Below, in pieces: positions 29,167 through 40,616 of a DNA stretch of 64,000 bases (positions are counted from its first letter, which is position 1; the number at the start of each line of letters is the position of its first letter). The stretch covers positions 1 to 64,000 of the forward strand of contig NZ_VWVM01000020.1 in the NCBI RefSeq assembly GCF_008632075.1, in the 5' to 3' direction. Source of the DNA: Candidatus Pantoea gossypiicola (lineage in GTDB: Bacteria > Pseudomonadota > Gammaproteobacteria > Enterobacterales > Enterobacteriaceae). A program made the translations under genes and the position numbers. The notes beneath the pieces were generated by a model. The model did not search any database. It saw only the letters and a list, made by a program, of their open reading frames with translations, and was not told where the DNA came from.

Positions 29167-29312
29167 CCGCGACAGGGCAGCAAGTTGTTCGCCCCTCTCT
29201 GCGGGATTAAATGCATGATGTCCTGATCTGGCTCACTTCTGTCCGGTCGCTGGCTCGACATCCGGGCCAGCAGCGGCGATGCTGGGTAACCCGCTTCTTC
29301 AGGAGTCACGCC

Positions 29313-29525
29313 ATGCTGGAACTGCGCCCTAACTGTGAACGCTGCGACGTCGATCTGCCGCCATCCTCTCTGGCGGCACGTATCTGCTCGTTTGAATGCA
29401 CTTTCTGCGCTGACTGCGATGAGCATTTCGCGCATGTTTGTCCCAACTGCGGTGGTGAACTGGTGCGCCGTCCGGTGCGTCCGGCAGAAAAGCTAGAGAA
29501 ATATCCGGCTAAAATGCGCAACTGA
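29313..29525 (+). CDS. DUF1272 zinc-ribbon-like protein
   Basis: A 70-residue protein starting MLELRPNCERCDVDLPP after AGGAG. Paired cysteines (CERC, CSFECTFCADC, CPNCGG) indicate two zinc-binding knuckles; this layout is that of the DUF1272 family. Function not known. The upstream in-frame extension lacks a ribosome-binding site and is not used. Confidence 0.85.
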   Translation: MLELRPNCERCDVDLPPSSLAARICSFECTFCADCDEHFAHVCPNCGGELVRRPVRPAEKLEKYPAKMRN

Positions 29526-29813
29526 TCTCAAATGACGACGAATACATCAGGGGCAGAATAGCCTGCGTGACCCAATGTCGTTATGATGAATTTCGTCCCT
29601 GACAGAGCTACCACCTTAACTGAGTGCCGGAGATAAGCGCCGGGAGGGACGCACTTTTCAGACGCGTTAAATTTCTCATCCACCGACAGCGTGACGCCTT
29701 TGCTGGCAGCCTTCGTTGCACTCTGCTTTCTATCTCCTTCCTCTTGTTCATGCTCTTCATGGTCAGCACTTATACTCTCAGGATATTTTCGGCACAGAGA
29801 GGCACATGCACTG

Positions 29814-30461
29814 ATGTATTATCACGTCCTGAATGGCGCAGAGTGGCGACGGATCTGGGTGGTGGGTGATATTCATGGCTGTCGCCGTGAACTGGATGCG
29901 CTGTTGCAGCAGCATCAGTTTAATCCACAGCAGGATTTACTGATTTCGGTTGGCGACATCATCGATCGCGGGCCAGACAGTCTGGGCTGTCTGGTCCTGC
30001 TGGACGAGCCGTGGTTTCGCTGCGTGCGTGGGAATCATGAGGAGATGGCGCTGTCCGCGTTACAGGGTCAGGATATGGCGCTCTGGCGGATGAACGGCGG
30101 CGACTGGTTCTTCCGGCTGCGGAGCGCGGCGTTAATCGTGGCACGTCATGCGTTGCGGCGCTGTGGTGAACTGCCGCTGATACTGCATCTGCAATTGGGT
30201 GAGCGCACTGTTGTGATTGCCCATGCGGATTATCCGGCCCGTGAATACGCGCTGAATAAGCCACTCGACTGGCAAAAGGTGGTCTGGAGCCGTCAGCGGC
30301 TGGAGGGTATGGCGTCAGGGGAGCAGGCGGGCATCCGTGGCGCAGATGCCTTTTACTTTGGTCATACACCGCTGAAACAGCCGCTGACGATTGCCAATCT
30401 GCATTACATTGATACCGGCGCAGTGTTTGGCAATCATCTGACGATGCTGCAACTCAAGTGA
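29814..30461 (+). CDS. pphA: Serine/threonine protein phosphatase PphA
   Basis: A metallophosphoesterase-type protein phosphatase, linked in E. coli to misfolded-protein signalling through Cpx. The metal and catalytic motifs VGDIHGCRRE, VGDIIDRGPD, RGNHEEMA and the late GHTPLK plus IDTGAVFG are intact over 215 residues (E. coli 218). I used ATG 29814 because upstream in-frame sequence is not conserved. Convergent with rsmF, one base between stops. In E. coli it is beside sdsR and yebY; here it is 15.8 kb away. The 288 bases before it show no other gene. Confidence 0.92.
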   Translation: MYYHVLNGAEWRRIWVVGDIHGCRRELDALLQQHQFNPQQDLLISVGDIIDRGPDSLGCLVLLDEPWFRCVRGNHEEMALSALQGQDMALWRMNGGDWFFRLRSAALIVARHALRRCGELPLILHLQLGERTVVIAHADYPAREYALNKPLDWQKVVWSRQRLEGMASGEQAGIRGADAFYFGHTPLKQPLTIANLHYIDTGAVFGNHLTMLQLK

Positions 30462-30462
30462 C

Positions 30463-31890
30463 TCAGCGGAACAGGCGTCCGTCGCGCACCAGTTCGCGGG
30501 GATAGCTGTTCTTGATGCGGCTGCCGACTTTCTTCGCCAGCCCCAGCGGCTGCTGCTGCCAGGTAACAATCATCTCATTGTTTGCCGGGGCGGTTTCCGG
30601 ATAGATATCGCGCCCGCGATACCACTCTTCTGCTTCGGCCGCCGTGAGCTCAAAGGTCTGCGTCGCATCAGGTTGCGCAAGTGCTATCACCGCTTCATGT
30701 TGCCAGCGATAGCCTTTAGGAAAGGTTTCTGCCAGCTTCAGGCCAATGCGCGAGAAGCGCACTTTGCCCAGCAGCGGGGTGACGGCTTTAGGGAACAGCC
30801 AAATCTCTTTATCACGCTGCCAGAGTTCCAGCGAGTCATTCCATTTTAGAGAGACTGCGGCGGCGGCCTGTACGATCTCACTTTCCAGCTGACGGCTGAG
30901 ATGGGAGAAGGGCAGCTTACCCACTTTGTAGCCCGGCAGCGGTAAAGGCTCGACTGATGCCGTTTTACGCAGACGCGCCACGAAAAAGCCTTCGCTGTCG
31001 AACATCTGCGGGAAGACATGCAGATAGCCCTCGGGCGTCGCGGCCTGATCACCACCCTCAAACAGCCTGTCGAGCGGCACGACTTCAACCGCGTCCGGAT
31101 AGCGCTGCAGCAGCCAGTCAATCACCTGCTGATTCTCAATCTGATTCAGGGTGCAGGTTGAATAAACCAGTGTGCCACCGGGTTTGAGTGCGTGAAAGGC
31201 ACTGTCGAGCAGATCGCGCTGGGTCGCGGCGATCTCTTTGGTACTCGCCAGCGACCAGTTTTTCAGTGCATCCGCATCTTTACGCATCACGCCTTCGCCG
31301 GAGCAGGGGGCGTCCAGCAGGATGGCATCAAACTGTTCCGGCAGGGCTGGCCCGAAGACCCGCGCGTCAAAGTGCGTCAGGGCACTGTTGCTGACGCCGC
31401 AGCGGCTGATATTAGCGTGCAGCACCTTGACCCGGCTGGAGGAGAATTCGTTTGCCAGGATTACGCCCTGATTGCCCATGCGCGCCGCAATCTGGGTAGT
31501 TTTGGAACCCGGTGCCGCCGCCATATCCATGACGGCGCTGACCTGTGGCTGAGCATCAAACAGGGCGGTTACGGGTAGCATGGAGCTGGCTTCCTGGATG
31601 TAAAACAGGCCGCTGAGATGTTCAGCCACGCTGCCCAGCGGCAGGCTCTCATCTTCCCGGCTGATCCAGAATCCCTCTTCGCACCACGGCACCGGCGTCA
31701 GCTGCCACTCATACCCGGCGGTCTGGCTCAGGAAGTCAGCCACGCTGATCTTCAGGGTGTTGACGCGAATACTGCGGCGCAGGGGTTGCTGACTGTAAGC
31801 GATAAACTGCGCGAAGCTCGCCTCATCGGGCAGGCTCTGACGCATTAACGAGAGAAAATCGGCGGGGAAAAGCGAAGAAGCATCTGACAC
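30463..31890 (-). CDS. rsmF: 16S rRNA m5C1407 methyltransferase
   Basis: RsmF uses S-adenosylmethionine to methylate C1407 of 16S rRNA. The SAM-binding [19 protein letters not shown] and the two cysteines of the NSUN-type mechanism ([14 protein letters not shown] and [11 protein letters not shown]) are present; a C-terminal RNA-binding region follows. A GTG at 31890 gives 475 residues and an N-terminus like E. coli RsmF (479); an ATG 39 bases upstream is the alternative. A terminator separates it from yebT. Confidence 0.92.
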   Translation of the reverse strand: MSDASSLFPADFLSLMRQSLPDEASFAQFIAYSQQPLRRSIRVNTLKISVADFLSQTAGYEWQLTPVPWCEEGFWISREDESLPLGSVAEHLSGLFYIQEASSMLPVTALFDAQPQVSAVMDMAAAPGSKTTQIAARMGNQGVILANEFSSSRVKVLHANISRCGVSNSALTHFDARVFGPALPEQFDAILLDAPCSGEGVMRKDADALKNWSLASTKEIAATQRDLLDSAFHALKPGGTLVYSTCTLNQIENQQVIDWLLQRYPDAVEVVPLDRLFEGGDQAATPEGYLHVFPQMFDSEGFFVARLRKTASVEPLPLPGYKVGKLPFSHLSRQLESEIVQAAAAVSLKWNDSLELWQRDKEIWLFPKAVTPLLGKVRFSRIGLKLAETFPKGYRWQHEAVIALAQPDATQTFELTAAEAEEWYRGRDIYPETAPANNEMIVTWQQQPLGLAKKVGSRIKNSYPRELVRDGRLFR

Positions 31891-31933
31891 GGGCACATTC
31901 CAGTTAAGGCAAAGGCGGCAGTGTACCATGAGG

Positions 31934-31960
31934 AAAGAAAACGGGCAGCCAGGCTGCCCG
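31934..31960 (-). terminator. yebST terminator
   Basis: On the minus strand CGGGCAG/CTGCCCG is followed by TTTTCTTT, 14 bases after the yebT stop. Confidence 0.8.
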
Positions 31961-31974
31961 TTTGAGAGTGTGAA

Positions 31975-34614
31975 TTAGCGCGGAGACGGAATCGCCGTTC
32001 CCCAGTTACGCCACTCTTTCGGCGCTTCGTCCTGCAGCAGGAAGTGTTTATCCGGCGTCGCCTGCGGAGCCAGCGGCACCGTTGGCGGGGTGGCAAACTG
32101 AATACCGCCGCGAATAAACTGCTGGAAGGTCCCGGTTTTCACCACGCCGCCCACCAGACCGAAGTCGAGGTTGTAGCCGGACGCCAGCCAGAACACCGAG
32201 TTATTCCGCACCAGATGCTGATACTTCTTACTGATGCGCAGGGCGATCTGCACGCGGTCCGCCATATTTCCCAGTGACGTGCCGGTGACGGTACCCACTT
32301 CCACACCCCGGAACAGCACCGGCGTACCCAGCGACAGCGAACCCGCCTCAGTGGCATCAACATAGATGTTCAGGCCATTGAGGTAGCGCGAATCGGTAAT
32401 GGTGCTCTCCTGCAATTCAAAGGTGCGTGCGGCACCGCCTTTGCCCGGATCAACGTTGACGTACGGCTGTAACAGGGTCTCCAGATGATTCACGCCGGTA
32501 GCGGAAATCTCCGGTGAAACCACCGAGAACCGGCTGCCGAGGCGGGCAAAATCATTCACATACTCAGGGTAAAGCACAGCTTTTGCCACGACCTGATTGT
32601 TATCTTTGCTTAACGACAGTGATTCCACCTGACCGACGTTGATACCCAGATAACGAATCGGCATCCCGGCAGAGAGTTTGCTGGCGTCATAGGTGTGCAG
32701 CGTAATCTGACTGCCCACCGCGCGGGCGGCGGTTTCAGAGGAGTAGAGCATGCGTTTGGCCCCTTTCACCGACTGCGCACCACTCATATTGTCGAAGCTG
32801 ATTGCGCCTTTCAGCGCACGGTTAAGCGGCGAAGCCTGCACTGTCAGGCCGCTGCCGTTAAGACTGACGCGTGCGCCACCCTCAGCCCAGAACACGCTTT
32901 CGCTGGTCAGCAGCTTGCGATATTCCGGCCGAATATGCACCGCGATATCAAACGCGTCAGCGCGCGGCGTCACTTTGACAATCTCGCCCACCTGGAATTT
33001 ACGGTAAAGCACGACCGAACCGGCCTGCACGTCAGGCAGGCTGTTGGCGGTCAGCATCAGCGTCGTGGACGGGCCATCACCAGTGATCCCTTCGTCCGCT
33101 TTTTCAGCATCGGCAAACAGCGGATAGGCCGTTTTCGGCTCGCCTTTTTTGCCAGGCTCCAGCCGGATGCCGCCATCCACCCACTCACGGGCGCTGGCAC
33201 CTAATACCTGCATGCCATCCAGACCAAACTTCACATCGAGGCGGCTGTTGACGATAAATTTGCTGTCGCCATGCACCAGATTGCGATTTTCAGGATTGAC
33301 TGCCACCACGAAGTTGACGCCATTTTCATCCAGTGAACGCGACATCACCTGACCAATCTGCATGCCATGCAGCATCAGCGGCTGGCCCTGATCGATACCG
33401 TAGCTCTCTGGTGCGCTGAGTTTGACCGTGAGCACGTTGGGTTTCTGCAGCAGGGTCTCATTCGACGCCAGCACGGTGTAGTGCTGCTGCGGCTCGCCTT
33501 CACCCGGCACCAGCTCCAGCGTGTTACCGGTCAGCAGTGCGCTGAGGTTGGTATCGGTCAGGCTGATTTTCGGGCTGTGCATCTCGATGCGGGTACCGCT
33601 GCGCATCAGGCCGACCACAGAAGGATCAATCGTCAACTCGCCGGTCACCTTACCGCCATCCAGCAGGTTCAGTTTGGTCAGCGTACCGACCTCCAGGCCC
33701 TGGTACATCAGCGGCGTGCTGCCGGCCTTGAGATTTTTACCGTTGGGCAGATCAAGCGTAATCTGTACGCCGCGCTGGCTGTGCGCCAGATCGGGATAGA
33801 GCCGGTAGTTCTGCTCCGCTTTGGCGGTTTCTGCCCCCTGCGGTGAGTCAAACGCAATCGCACCATTAACCAGCGCCGCCAGACTCTCCAGCTGGACTTT
33901 AGCCCCGCTCAGGCTGACGTCCGCATTGACGCCCGACACGTTCCAGAAGCGGCTGTTGGTCTTCACCAGATTGATAAAGCGACGGTCAATCAGCACATCA
34001 ATCGCCACGCCATCGGCTTTATTATCAATACTGTAGTCATAGACCCGGCCAACCGGGATCTTGCGATAGTATACCAGCGAGCCAGTGTTGAGTGAGCCGA
34101 GATCGGGCGCATGCAGATGGATCATCAGTTCGCCGGTATTCACCCGGTATTTAGGCTGCGTATCCAGTGCGGTAAAGGCTTCGCTGGGTTTACCTTTACC
34201 CGGCATCATCCCGATGTAGTTACCGCCGACCAACGCATCCAGACCCGATACGCCCGCCAGTGAGGCTTTGGGCGTCACCAGCCAGAACTGCGTATCCTCA
34301 CGCAGCGCGTCGCGCATGTCGCTTTTGATGCTGGCTTTAATCTGGATGCTGCGATAATCGTCGCTGAGATTAATACCCTGCACGGTGCCCACTTCCACGC
34401 CCTGATAACGGATCGGGGTGCGACCCGGCACGATACCATCTGCCGTCTGGAAATTGATGGTAATGGTGGTGCCGCGCTCCTGATAATTGGTCCAGAGCAG
34501 CCAGCAGGCGATCAGCATCGCAATGACCGGCAGCAGCCAGAAGGGCGAAATTTTGCGCTTATTACGCAGCGTTGCGTTAGTCGGTGTAGTCGGCGTTTCC
34601 TGTTGCATGTGCAT
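31975..34614 (-). CDS. yebT: MCE-domain lipid-transport protein YebT (LetB)
   Basis: LetB forms a long periplasmic tube of stacked MCE rings that moves lipids between inner and outer membranes. The 879-residue protein (E. coli 877) has one N-terminal anchor helix ([20 protein letters not shown], residues ~22-41) and then repeated MCE units recognisable by recurring G-V-E-V-G-T-V motifs ([58 protein letters not shown]). The start MHMQQETP at 34614 mirrors E. coli. It overlaps yebS by 38 bases. Confidence 0.95.
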   Translation of the reverse strand: MHMQQETPTTPTNATLRNKRKISPFWLLPVIAMLIACWLLWTNYQERGTTITINFQTADGIVPGRTPIRYQGVEVGTVQGINLSDDYRSIQIKASIKSDMRDALREDTQFWLVTPKASLAGVSGLDALVGGNYIGMMPGKGKPSEAFTALDTQPKYRVNTGELMIHLHAPDLGSLNTGSLVYYRKIPVGRVYDYSIDNKADGVAIDVLIDRRFINLVKTNSRFWNVSGVNADVSLSGAKVQLESLAALVNGAIAFDSPQGAETAKAEQNYRLYPDLAHSQRGVQITLDLPNGKNLKAGSTPLMYQGLEVGTLTKLNLLDGGKVTGELTIDPSVVGLMRSGTRIEMHSPKISLTDTNLSALLTGNTLELVPGEGEPQQHYTVLASNETLLQKPNVLTVKLSAPESYGIDQGQPLMLHGMQIGQVMSRSLDENGVNFVVAVNPENRNLVHGDSKFIVNSRLDVKFGLDGMQVLGASAREWVDGGIRLEPGKKGEPKTAYPLFADAEKADEGITGDGPSTTLMLTANSLPDVQAGSVVLYRKFQVGEIVKVTPRADAFDIAVHIRPEYRKLLTSESVFWAEGGARVSLNGSGLTVQASPLNRALKGAISFDNMSGAQSVKGAKRMLYSSETAARAVGSQITLHTYDASKLSAGMPIRYLGINVGQVESLSLSKDNNQVVAKAVLYPEYVNDFARLGSRFSVVSPEISATGVNHLETLLQPYVNVDPGKGGAARTFELQESTITDSRYLNGLNIYVDATEAGSLSLGTPVLFRGVEVGTVTGTSLGNMADRVQIALRISKKYQHLVRNNSVFWLASGYNLDFGLVGGVVKTGTFQQFIRGGIQFATPPTVPLAPQATPDKHFLLQDEAPKEWRNWGTAIPSPR

Positions 34615-35821
34615 CCCAGAGCAGGCGGCTGTCCAGCCACTCAACAGACATAATGGTCAGGATGACGGCCGCGCCAAAAAACAGCGCAGCCGGTCCCATG
34701 GTAAAAGCCAGCAGCTGATCACGGTTGACCAGCGACATGGTTAACGAAATGACAAACAGATCGAGCATGGACCAGCGGCCAACCCAGGTCACAAACCGCA
34801 GCAACCGGATACGGGTCCTCAATCCCTGTTCACAGCGAAAATGAATGCTGAGCAGCAGCGTCAGCATGACCAGCACCTTAGTGAACGGCACCAGAATACT
34901 GGCGATAAAGACAATCGCTGCCACCGGAATGTTGCCTTCACCCAGCCCCAGGATGCCAGAGAAGATGGTGTCCTCGCGCCGTGAACCATTCAGGTAAACC
35001 ACGGAAATGGGCATCAGATTCGCGGGAATCAGCAGGACAATTGAGGCGATTAGCGCGGCCCAGGATTTTTGCAGGCTGTGGCGGCGTCGGAAGTCGAGCG
35101 GCGTATGGCAGCGCGGGCAGCGGCCCCGTTCGTCCGGTATGCTGGTGTTGTGACAGTTCAGACAGACCTGCATATCGTCACGTGCCATATTGCCGGGGCT
35201 TTGCGGGTAAAAATGCTCCCACAGCTGCTCCATATTCAGGTGGATCAGCGTCAGCACGCTCAGCACCGTCAGGGCGATATAAGCCCCGAGACCGTAGCCA
35301 ATTTCCAGCGAAGCATAGTCCTGCACTTTAATCGACGCCACGGCAATACCGATCAGATAGATATCGAGCATCACCCACTCTTTGAGCTTCTCCAGCATCA
35401 GCAATACTGGTCGCAGATTCATACCGAGCCGATTGCCGATGCCGAGATAACAGATGCCGGCCACCAGCGTCACCGGCGCACCGATGGTGCAGAACGCCAC
35501 CATTGAGGCCGTCAGCACATCACCCTGCTGGGTCATCTGAATCACCCCTTCCAGCACGCTGGCATTTATGCGCATACCCAGCAGGCGGATATCCACCAGC
35601 GGCAGGGAGAAAGCAAAGGGCATTAACACGATCATGGTGGCGGCCATCGCCATAAGACGGGTCATGGACCAGTCGCGACCACTGAGAATCTCGGCGTTGC
35701 AGCGCGGGCAGTGTGCCGACTGATGCGATTTCACATCCGGTAAGGAAAAAAGGGTATCGCATTGCGGGCAACGCTGATAACGTGCGTGAGGCAATGTCTG
35801 GCTGATAGCGTGAATTTTCAT
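34577..35821 (-). CDS. yebS: PqiA-like inner-membrane protein YebS (LetA)
   Basis: LetA is the inner-membrane partner of LetB in lipid transport. The 414-residue protein has two zinc-ribbon modules (CPQCDTLF...CPRC near residues 18-45, and [19 protein letters not shown] near 210-230), each followed by four membrane helices. ATG 35821 gives the conserved start MKIHAISQ; a TTG four codons upstream is not needed. Overlapping yebT implies translational coupling. Confidence 0.93.
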   Translation of the reverse strand: MKIHAISQTLPHARYQRCPQCDTLFSLPDVKSHQSAHCPRCNAEILSGRDWSMTRLMAMAATMIVLMPFAFSLPLVDIRLLGMRINASVLEGVIQMTQQGDVLTASMVAFCTIGAPVTLVAGICYLGIGNRLGMNLRPVLLMLEKLKEWVMLDIYLIGIAVASIKVQDYASLEIGYGLGAYIALTVLSVLTLIHLNMEQLWEHFYPQSPGNMARDDMQVCLNCHNTSIPDERGRCPRCHTPLDFRRRHSLQKSWAALIASIVLLIPANLMPISVVYLNGSRREDTIFSGILGLGEGNIPVAAIVFIASILVPFTKVLVMLTLLLSIHFRCEQGLRTRIRLLRFVTWVGRWSMLDLFVISLTMSLVNRDQLLAFTMGPAALFFGAAVILTIMSVEWLDSRLLWDAHATGNADYTD

Positions 35822-36035
35822 AGGGTGATGCAATTTTCGCTCTTCAGAGGGAACAGATATCGGTCATTAAGACATTGTCTGTGTGCCTGTCTCGGGCATC
35901 ACGCTTCGATCCACAGAATGCTAAGGGTATAGCAACTAACGCTATGATTCACCTTGTGGCTCTGGATATTTAAAACTTATTTTTAACGAACGGTCTCTAT
36001 TGCCCCGTTCAGATGTCATTGGTAACGGTCAAATA

Positions 36036-36536
36036 ATGAACAAAACTGCCTTTTACGCCGATTTGAATCGGGATATGCGCGCCTTGCTGGCGGGAGAAAC
36101 GGCGTTCCTCGCCGCGATGGGAAACTTTAGCGCGCTGCTGTACGAACGTCTCGATGGCGTGAACTGGGCAGGTTTCTACCTGCTGACGGAAGCCGATACG
36201 CTGGTGCTTGGCCCGTTCCAGGGTAAAATCGCCTGTGTGCGCATTCCGGTCGGTAAAGGTGTGTGTGGCACGGCGCTGGCAGAAGAAAAAGTGCAACGCG
36301 TTGATGATGTGCATGCTTTCCCGGGCCACATCGCCTGTGACGCTGCCAGTAATGCTGAAATTGTGATTCCTCTGAAAGTGAATGGCACTGTGGTTGGGGT
36401 GCTGGACATCGACAGCGTTGAGTACAATCGCTTTGACAGCGACGACGAATCGGGGCTGGTCACACTGACTGATGGGCTTTGTGAAGTGCTTGCGAACAGC
36501 GACTTAGAAAAATATCTGCAGCTGACGCGCAGCTAA
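36036..36536 (+). CDS. msrC: Free methionine-(R)-sulfoxide reductase
   Basis: A GAF-domain enzyme of 166 residues that reduces free Met-R-sulfoxide. The three family cysteines lie in GKIACVRIPVGKGVCGTAL and GHIACDAASNAE; DIDS follows. ATG 36036 yields the conserved N-terminus MNKTAFYADLNRD. Divergent from yebS. Confidence 0.94.
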   Translation: MNKTAFYADLNRDMRALLAGETAFLAAMGNFSALLYERLDGVNWAGFYLLTEADTLVLGPFQGKIACVRIPVGKGVCGTALAEEKVQRVDDVHAFPGHIACDAASNAEIVIPLKVNGTVVGVLDIDSVEYNRFDSDDESGLVTLTDGLCEVLANSDLEKYLQLTRS

Positions 36537-36632
36537 TCGACTGGATCACATGGCATTTAGCGATGTTGTCATTATAATGTCGCCTGTTCATGCCTGCGCT
36601 GGTCGGCAAACCCGTTGTAATCAGGAAATTTC

Positions 36633-37334
36633 ATGGAAAATCAACCTAAGTTGAATAGCAGTAAAGAAGTCATCACTTTTCTGGCGGAGCGCTTTCCGCA
36701 CTGCTTTAGCGCTGAAGGTGAAGCGCGTCCGCTCAAAATCGGTATCTTTCAGGATCTGGTCGAGCGTGTTCAGGGCGAAATGGGTCTGAGCAAAACGCAG
36801 CTGCGTTCCGCGCTGCGTCTTTATACGTCAAGCTGGCGTTATCTGTACGGCATTAAAGCCGGTGCGATTCGTGTCGATCTCGACGGCAACGCCTGTGGCG
36901 TGCTGGATGAACAGCACGTTGAGCATGCCCGCAAGCAGCTGGAAGAAGCCAAAGCGCGCGTTCAGGCGCAGCGTGACCAGCAGCGTGCTGCACGTCGTGA
37001 AGCGGGTGAAAGTGAAGAGGGTGCCGCACCGCGTCGTCCACGCAAGCCCGCGGCACGTAAGCCTGCAGAAGGCGATGCAGCACGTAAACCACGTCCGCAG
37101 ACGACTGCTCCGCGTGCGACTGCCTCACAGCATCGCAAGCCAGCCCCACGTCCGGAGCAGGAAGCCCGTCCCATCACTGATACCTCAACTTTGCAACCCG
37201 GCCAGAGTATTAAAGTTAAAGCAGGCAAAAGTGCGATGGACGCTACCGTTCTGGAAGTCTCTAAAGACGGCGTTCGGGTCCAGCTCGCTTCCGGCATGGC
37301 AATGATTGTGCGCGCAGAACACTTGCAGTTCTGA
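36633..37334 (+). CDS. proQ: RNA chaperone ProQ
   Basis: ProQ is a global RNA-binding protein that stabilises sRNAs and mRNA 3' ends. The 233 residues have the FinO-like domain at 1-120 ([37 protein letters not shown]), a basic Arg/Ala/Pro linker (about 120-180) and a Tudor-like C-terminal domain ([20 protein letters not shown]). It is followed 19 bases later by prc; co-transcription is the usual arrangement. Confidence 0.97.
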   Translation: MENQPKLNSSKEVITFLAERFPHCFSAEGEARPLKIGIFQDLVERVQGEMGLSKTQLRSALRLYTSSWRYLYGIKAGAIRVDLDGNACGVLDEQHVEHARKQLEEAKARVQAQRDQQRAARREAGESEEGAAPRRPRKPAARKPAEGDAARKPRPQTTAPRATASQHRKPAPRPEQEARPITDTSTLQPGQSIKVKAGKSAMDATVLEVSKDGVRVQLASGMAMIVRAEHLQF

Positions 37335-37353
37335 AACGGAGGCTAACCCCGGC

Positions 37354-39393
37354 ATGAACACCCTTTTTAAAGTTGGACTTATTGCGGGCCTGCTGTTAGC
37401 AGGCCCAACCTTCGGCGCAGAGAATATTACCCGCGCCGATCAGATTCCCCAGCTTCACGAAGACCCGCAGGATCCGACGGTCAGTGAGCGCGTCACGTCG
37501 CGCTTTACCCGTTCCCACTACCGCCAGTTCGATCTGGATCAGAACTTTTCCGCGAAAATTTTTGATCGCTATCTGAACATGCTCGACTACAGCCACAATG
37601 TGCTGCTGGCGTCCGATGTGGCGCAGTTTGCCAGCAAAAAAACCACCGTCGGCGATGAGCTGCGCAGTGGCAAGCTGGATCTCTTTTACGATATTTATAA
37701 TCTGGCGCAGAAACGCCGTTTTGAGCGCTATCAGTATGCGCTGACGGTGCTGGCGCGTCCGATGAATTTCAGTGGCAATGACACTATCGACATCGATCGC
37801 GCCAAAGCGCCCTGGCCGAAAGATCAGGCTGAGCTGAATGCGCTCTGGGATGCCAAGGTCAAATATGACCAGCTGAGCCTGAAGCTGGCGGGTAAAACCG
37901 ACCAGGAGATTCGCGACGTTCTGACCAAGCGTTATAACTTCGCGATTCGCCGTCTCGCCCAGAGCAACGGTGAGGATGTTTTCCAGCTGGTGATGAACGC
38001 CTTTGCCCGCGAAATCGATCCGCACACCAGCTACCTGTCGCCACGTAACACCGAGCAGTTTAACACCGAGATGAGCCTGTCTCTGGAAGGGATCGGTGCC
38101 GTGCTGCAGATGGATGACGACTACACCGTCATCAACTCGATGGTTGCGGGTGGACCGGCAGCGAAAAGCAAAGCCATCACGGTGGGCGATCGCATCGTCG
38201 GCGTCGGTCAGCCCGGCAAGCCGATGGAAGATGTGATTGGCTGGCGTCTGGATGACGTGGTGGCGAAAATCAAAGGACCGAAAGGCAGCAAAGTGCGCCT
38301 TGAGATCCTGCCTGCCGGTAAGGGTACCAAAACCCGCACCGTGACGCTGACGCGTGAGAAAATCCGTCTTGAAGATCGCGCTGTCAAAATGAGCATCAAG
38401 AATGTCGGTAAACAGAAAGTGGGCGTGCTCGACATTCCTGGCTTCTATGTTGGTCTGACCGATGACGTGAAAGTCCAGCTGCAGAAACTGCAGAAACAGA
38501 ACGTCGACAGTGTGGTGATTGACCTCCGTACCAATGGCGGTGGTGCGCTGACCGAAGCGGTCTCACTTTCCGGCCTGTTTATTCCGAGTGGTCCGGTGGT
38601 GCAGGTTCGCGACAATAATGGTCGGGTACGTGAAGACAGCGATAATGACGGCGTGGTCTACTACAAAGGTCCGCTGGTGGTGCTGGTTGATCGCTTCAGC
38701 GCTTCCGCCTCTGAGATCTTTGCTGCCGCGATGCAGGACTACGGGCGTGCAGTGATTGTCGGCGAGCCAACCTTTGGTAAAGGCACTGTTCAGCAGTATC
38801 GCTCGCTGAACCGCATCTACGATCAGATGCTACGTCCGGAATGGCCAGCTTTAGGCTCCGTTTCTTATACCATCCAGAAGTTCTATCGCATTAACGGCGG
38901 CAGCACACAGCGTAAAGGCGTCACGCCGGATCTGCTGATGCCAACCGGCGTTGAAGCGGCTGAAACCGGTGAGAAATTTGAGGATAACGCGCTGCCGTGG
39001 GACAGCATCAAAGCGGCAAACTATACCAAAACAGGTGATGTTAAACCGCTGGTTGCGCAGCTGACGAAGCAGCATGCTGACCGTATCGCTCAGGATCGCG
39101 AGTTCCAGTACATTATGAAGGACATTGCCCGTTACAATGCCCTGAAAGATAAGCGCAACATCGTGTCACTTAACCTTGCTCAGCGCGAGAAAGAGAACCA
39201 CGAAGATGATGCGTCACGACTGGAGCGAATCAACGCGCGCTATCAGGCCGAAGGCAAAAAACCGCTGAAAAACCTGGATGAGCTGCCGAAAGATTATAAA
39301 GAACCGGATCCCTATCTCGACGAGACGGTGAAGATCGCGAACGATCTTGCGCAACTGGAGAAATCACAGCCAGATGCGCCAGCGGCGAAATAA
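37354..39393 (+). CDS. prc: Carboxy-terminal protease Prc (Tsp)
   Basis: A periplasmic tail-specific protease that degrades misfolded and ssrA-tagged proteins, trims FtsI and, with NlpI, controls murein endopeptidases. The 679 residues (E. coli 682) have a signal peptide (cleavage near TFGA-EN), a PDZ domain at about 235-320 (SLSLEGIGAVLQMDDDYT), and the Ser-Lys dyad: serine in DRFSASASEIFAAAMQDYG and lysine in GEPTFGKGTVQQY. ATG 37354 chosen with GGAGG at ten bases. Confidence 0.97.
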   Translation: MNTLFKVGLIAGLLLAGPTFGAENITRADQIPQLHEDPQDPTVSERVTSRFTRSHYRQFDLDQNFSAKIFDRYLNMLDYSHNVLLASDVAQFASKKTTVGDELRSGKLDLFYDIYNLAQKRRFERYQYALTVLARPMNFSGNDTIDIDRAKAPWPKDQAELNALWDAKVKYDQLSLKLAGKTDQEIRDVLTKRYNFAIRRLAQSNGEDVFQLVMNAFAREIDPHTSYLSPRNTEQFNTEMSLSLEGIGAVLQMDDDYTVINSMVAGGPAAKSKAITVGDRIVGVGQPGKPMEDVIGWRLDDVVAKIKGPKGSKVRLEILPAGKGTKTRTVTLTREKIRLEDRAVKMSIKNVGKQKVGVLDIPGFYVGLTDDVKVQLQKLQKQNVDSVVIDLRTNGGGALTEAVSLSGLFIPSGPVVQVRDNNGRVREDSDNDGVVYYKGPLVVLVDRFSASASEIFAAAMQDYGRAVIVGEPTFGKGTVQQYRSLNRIYDQMLRPEWPALGSVSYTIQKFYRINGGSTQRKGVTPDLLMPTGVEAAETGEKFEDNALPWDSIKAANYTKTGDVKPLVAQLTKQHADRIAQDREFQYIMKDIARYNALKDKRNIVSLNLAQREKENHEDDASRLERINARYQAEGKKPLKNLDELPKDYKEPDPYLDETVKIANDLAQLEKSQPDAPAAK

Positions 39394-39409
39394 TCCGCTG
39401 CTGCCAGAA

Positions 39410-39436
39410 AAGCACCGCAGAGCGGTGCTTTTTTTT
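39410..39436 (+). terminator. prc terminator
   Basis: GCACCGC/GCGGTGC with loop AGA, followed by eight T residues. Confidence 0.9.
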
Positions 39437-39636
39437 GCACGCGGAAAAGTTTCCAGTAACCAATGATTAGGAATGGTTAACCCGTCTGCAGGCCGTGCCG
39501 CCCGGCAGACGTGTCAGAATGTAAAGTTATGTCTTTTTAGGCACTTAAACGTTAAGGTTGCTTGAAAAGCCGCCCAATGCTCATAGGATATGTATCCGCG
39601 TATAGGCGCGTGAACTACTGAGGAAGATTAACAAAA

Positions 39637-40518
39637 ATGATGCGTATTGCTCTTTTCCTGATGACCAACCTGGCTGTGATGTTGGTATTCGGGCTGATTC
39701 TCAGCCTGACAGGGATCCAGTCAAGCAGTGTTCAGGGCCTGATGATCATGGCAGGCCTGTTTGGCTTCGGCGGTGCGTTTGTTTCACTGCTGATGTCGAA
39801 GTGGATGGCGCTGCGTTCGGTTGGCGGTGAAGTGATTGAACAGCCACGCAATGAAACTGAGCGCTGGCTGGTGGATACTATTGGCCGTCAGGCCCAACAG
39901 GCGGGCATTGCGATGCCACAGGTCGCGATCTATCACGCACCTGATATCAATGCCTTTGCGACGGGTGCGCGTCGTAACGCCTCACTGGTTGCTGTCTCGA
40001 CCGGTCTGTTGCAGAACATGAGCCGTGATGAGGCGGAAGCGGTACTGGCACACGAAGTGTCGCATATCGCTAATGGTGACATGATCACCATGACGCTGAT
40101 CCAGGGTGTGGTGAACACCTTCGTGATTTTCGTTTCACGTATTCTGGCACAGATTGCGGCGGGCTTTATGTCCGGTAACCGTGATGGTGAAGAGAGCAGC
40201 AACGGCAATCCGCTGGTCTACTTCGCGGTGTCGATGGTGCTGGAGCTGGTATTTGGTATTCTTGCCAGCATCATCACCATGTGGTTCTCGCGTCATCGTG
40301 AGTTCCACGCCGATGCCGGTTCAGCGAAGCTGGTCGGTCGTGAGAAGATGATTGCGGCGTTGCAGCGCCTGAAAACCAGCTACGAACCGCAGGAGCCGAG
40401 CAGCATGATGGCATTCTGTATCAACGGTAAAGGTAAATCGTTCAGCGAGCTGTTTATGTCGCACCCGCCGTTAGATAAGCGTATTGAAGCACTGCGCAGC
40501 GGTCAGTATCTGAAGTAG
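39637..40518 (+). CDS. htpX: Membrane zinc protease HtpX
   Basis: HtpX is an M48 metallopeptidase in inner-membrane quality control, acting with FtsH. At 293 residues it equals E. coli HtpX. Two N-terminal membrane helices (residues ~4-55) precede the zinc site [12 protein letters not shown] (HExxH), further hydrophobic segments, and the third-ligand region [13 protein letters not shown]. In E. coli CpxR induces it; no clear box was identified here. Confidence 0.97.
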   Translation: MMRIALFLMTNLAVMLVFGLILSLTGIQSSSVQGLMIMAGLFGFGGAFVSLLMSKWMALRSVGGEVIEQPRNETERWLVDTIGRQAQQAGIAMPQVAIYHAPDINAFATGARRNASLVAVSTGLLQNMSRDEAEAVLAHEVSHIANGDMITMTLIQGVVNTFVIFVSRILAQIAAGFMSGNRDGEESSNGNPLVYFAVSMVLELVFGILASIITMWFSRHREFHADAGSAKLVGREKMIAALQRLKTSYEPQEPSSMMAFCINGKGKSFSELFMSHPPLDKRIEALRSGQYLK

Positions 40519-40537
40519 CGTTAAGCAGAGCAAATAA

Positions 40538-40559
40538 GGCGACCCTCGGGTCGCCTTTT
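40538..40559 (+). terminator. htpX terminator
   Basis: GGCGACC/GGTCGCC stem with loop CTCG and a TTTT tail, 20 bases after the htpX stop. Confidence 0.85.
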
Positions 40560-40616
40560 CTGTTTTAGAAATCAGCATCAGATTGAATCTGACAGCAATA
40601 TCTTAGCTCAACGAGC

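Noticed and set aside
31975-34614. Recurring internal similarity that could be read as a DNA repeat array
   Set aside because: It reflects the repeated MCE domains of YebT at protein level; the DNA repeats are not exact.
37021-37170. Repetitive CGT/GCA-rich stretch that looks like a tandem repeat
   Set aside because: It encodes the basic Arg/Ala/Pro linker normal for ProQ.
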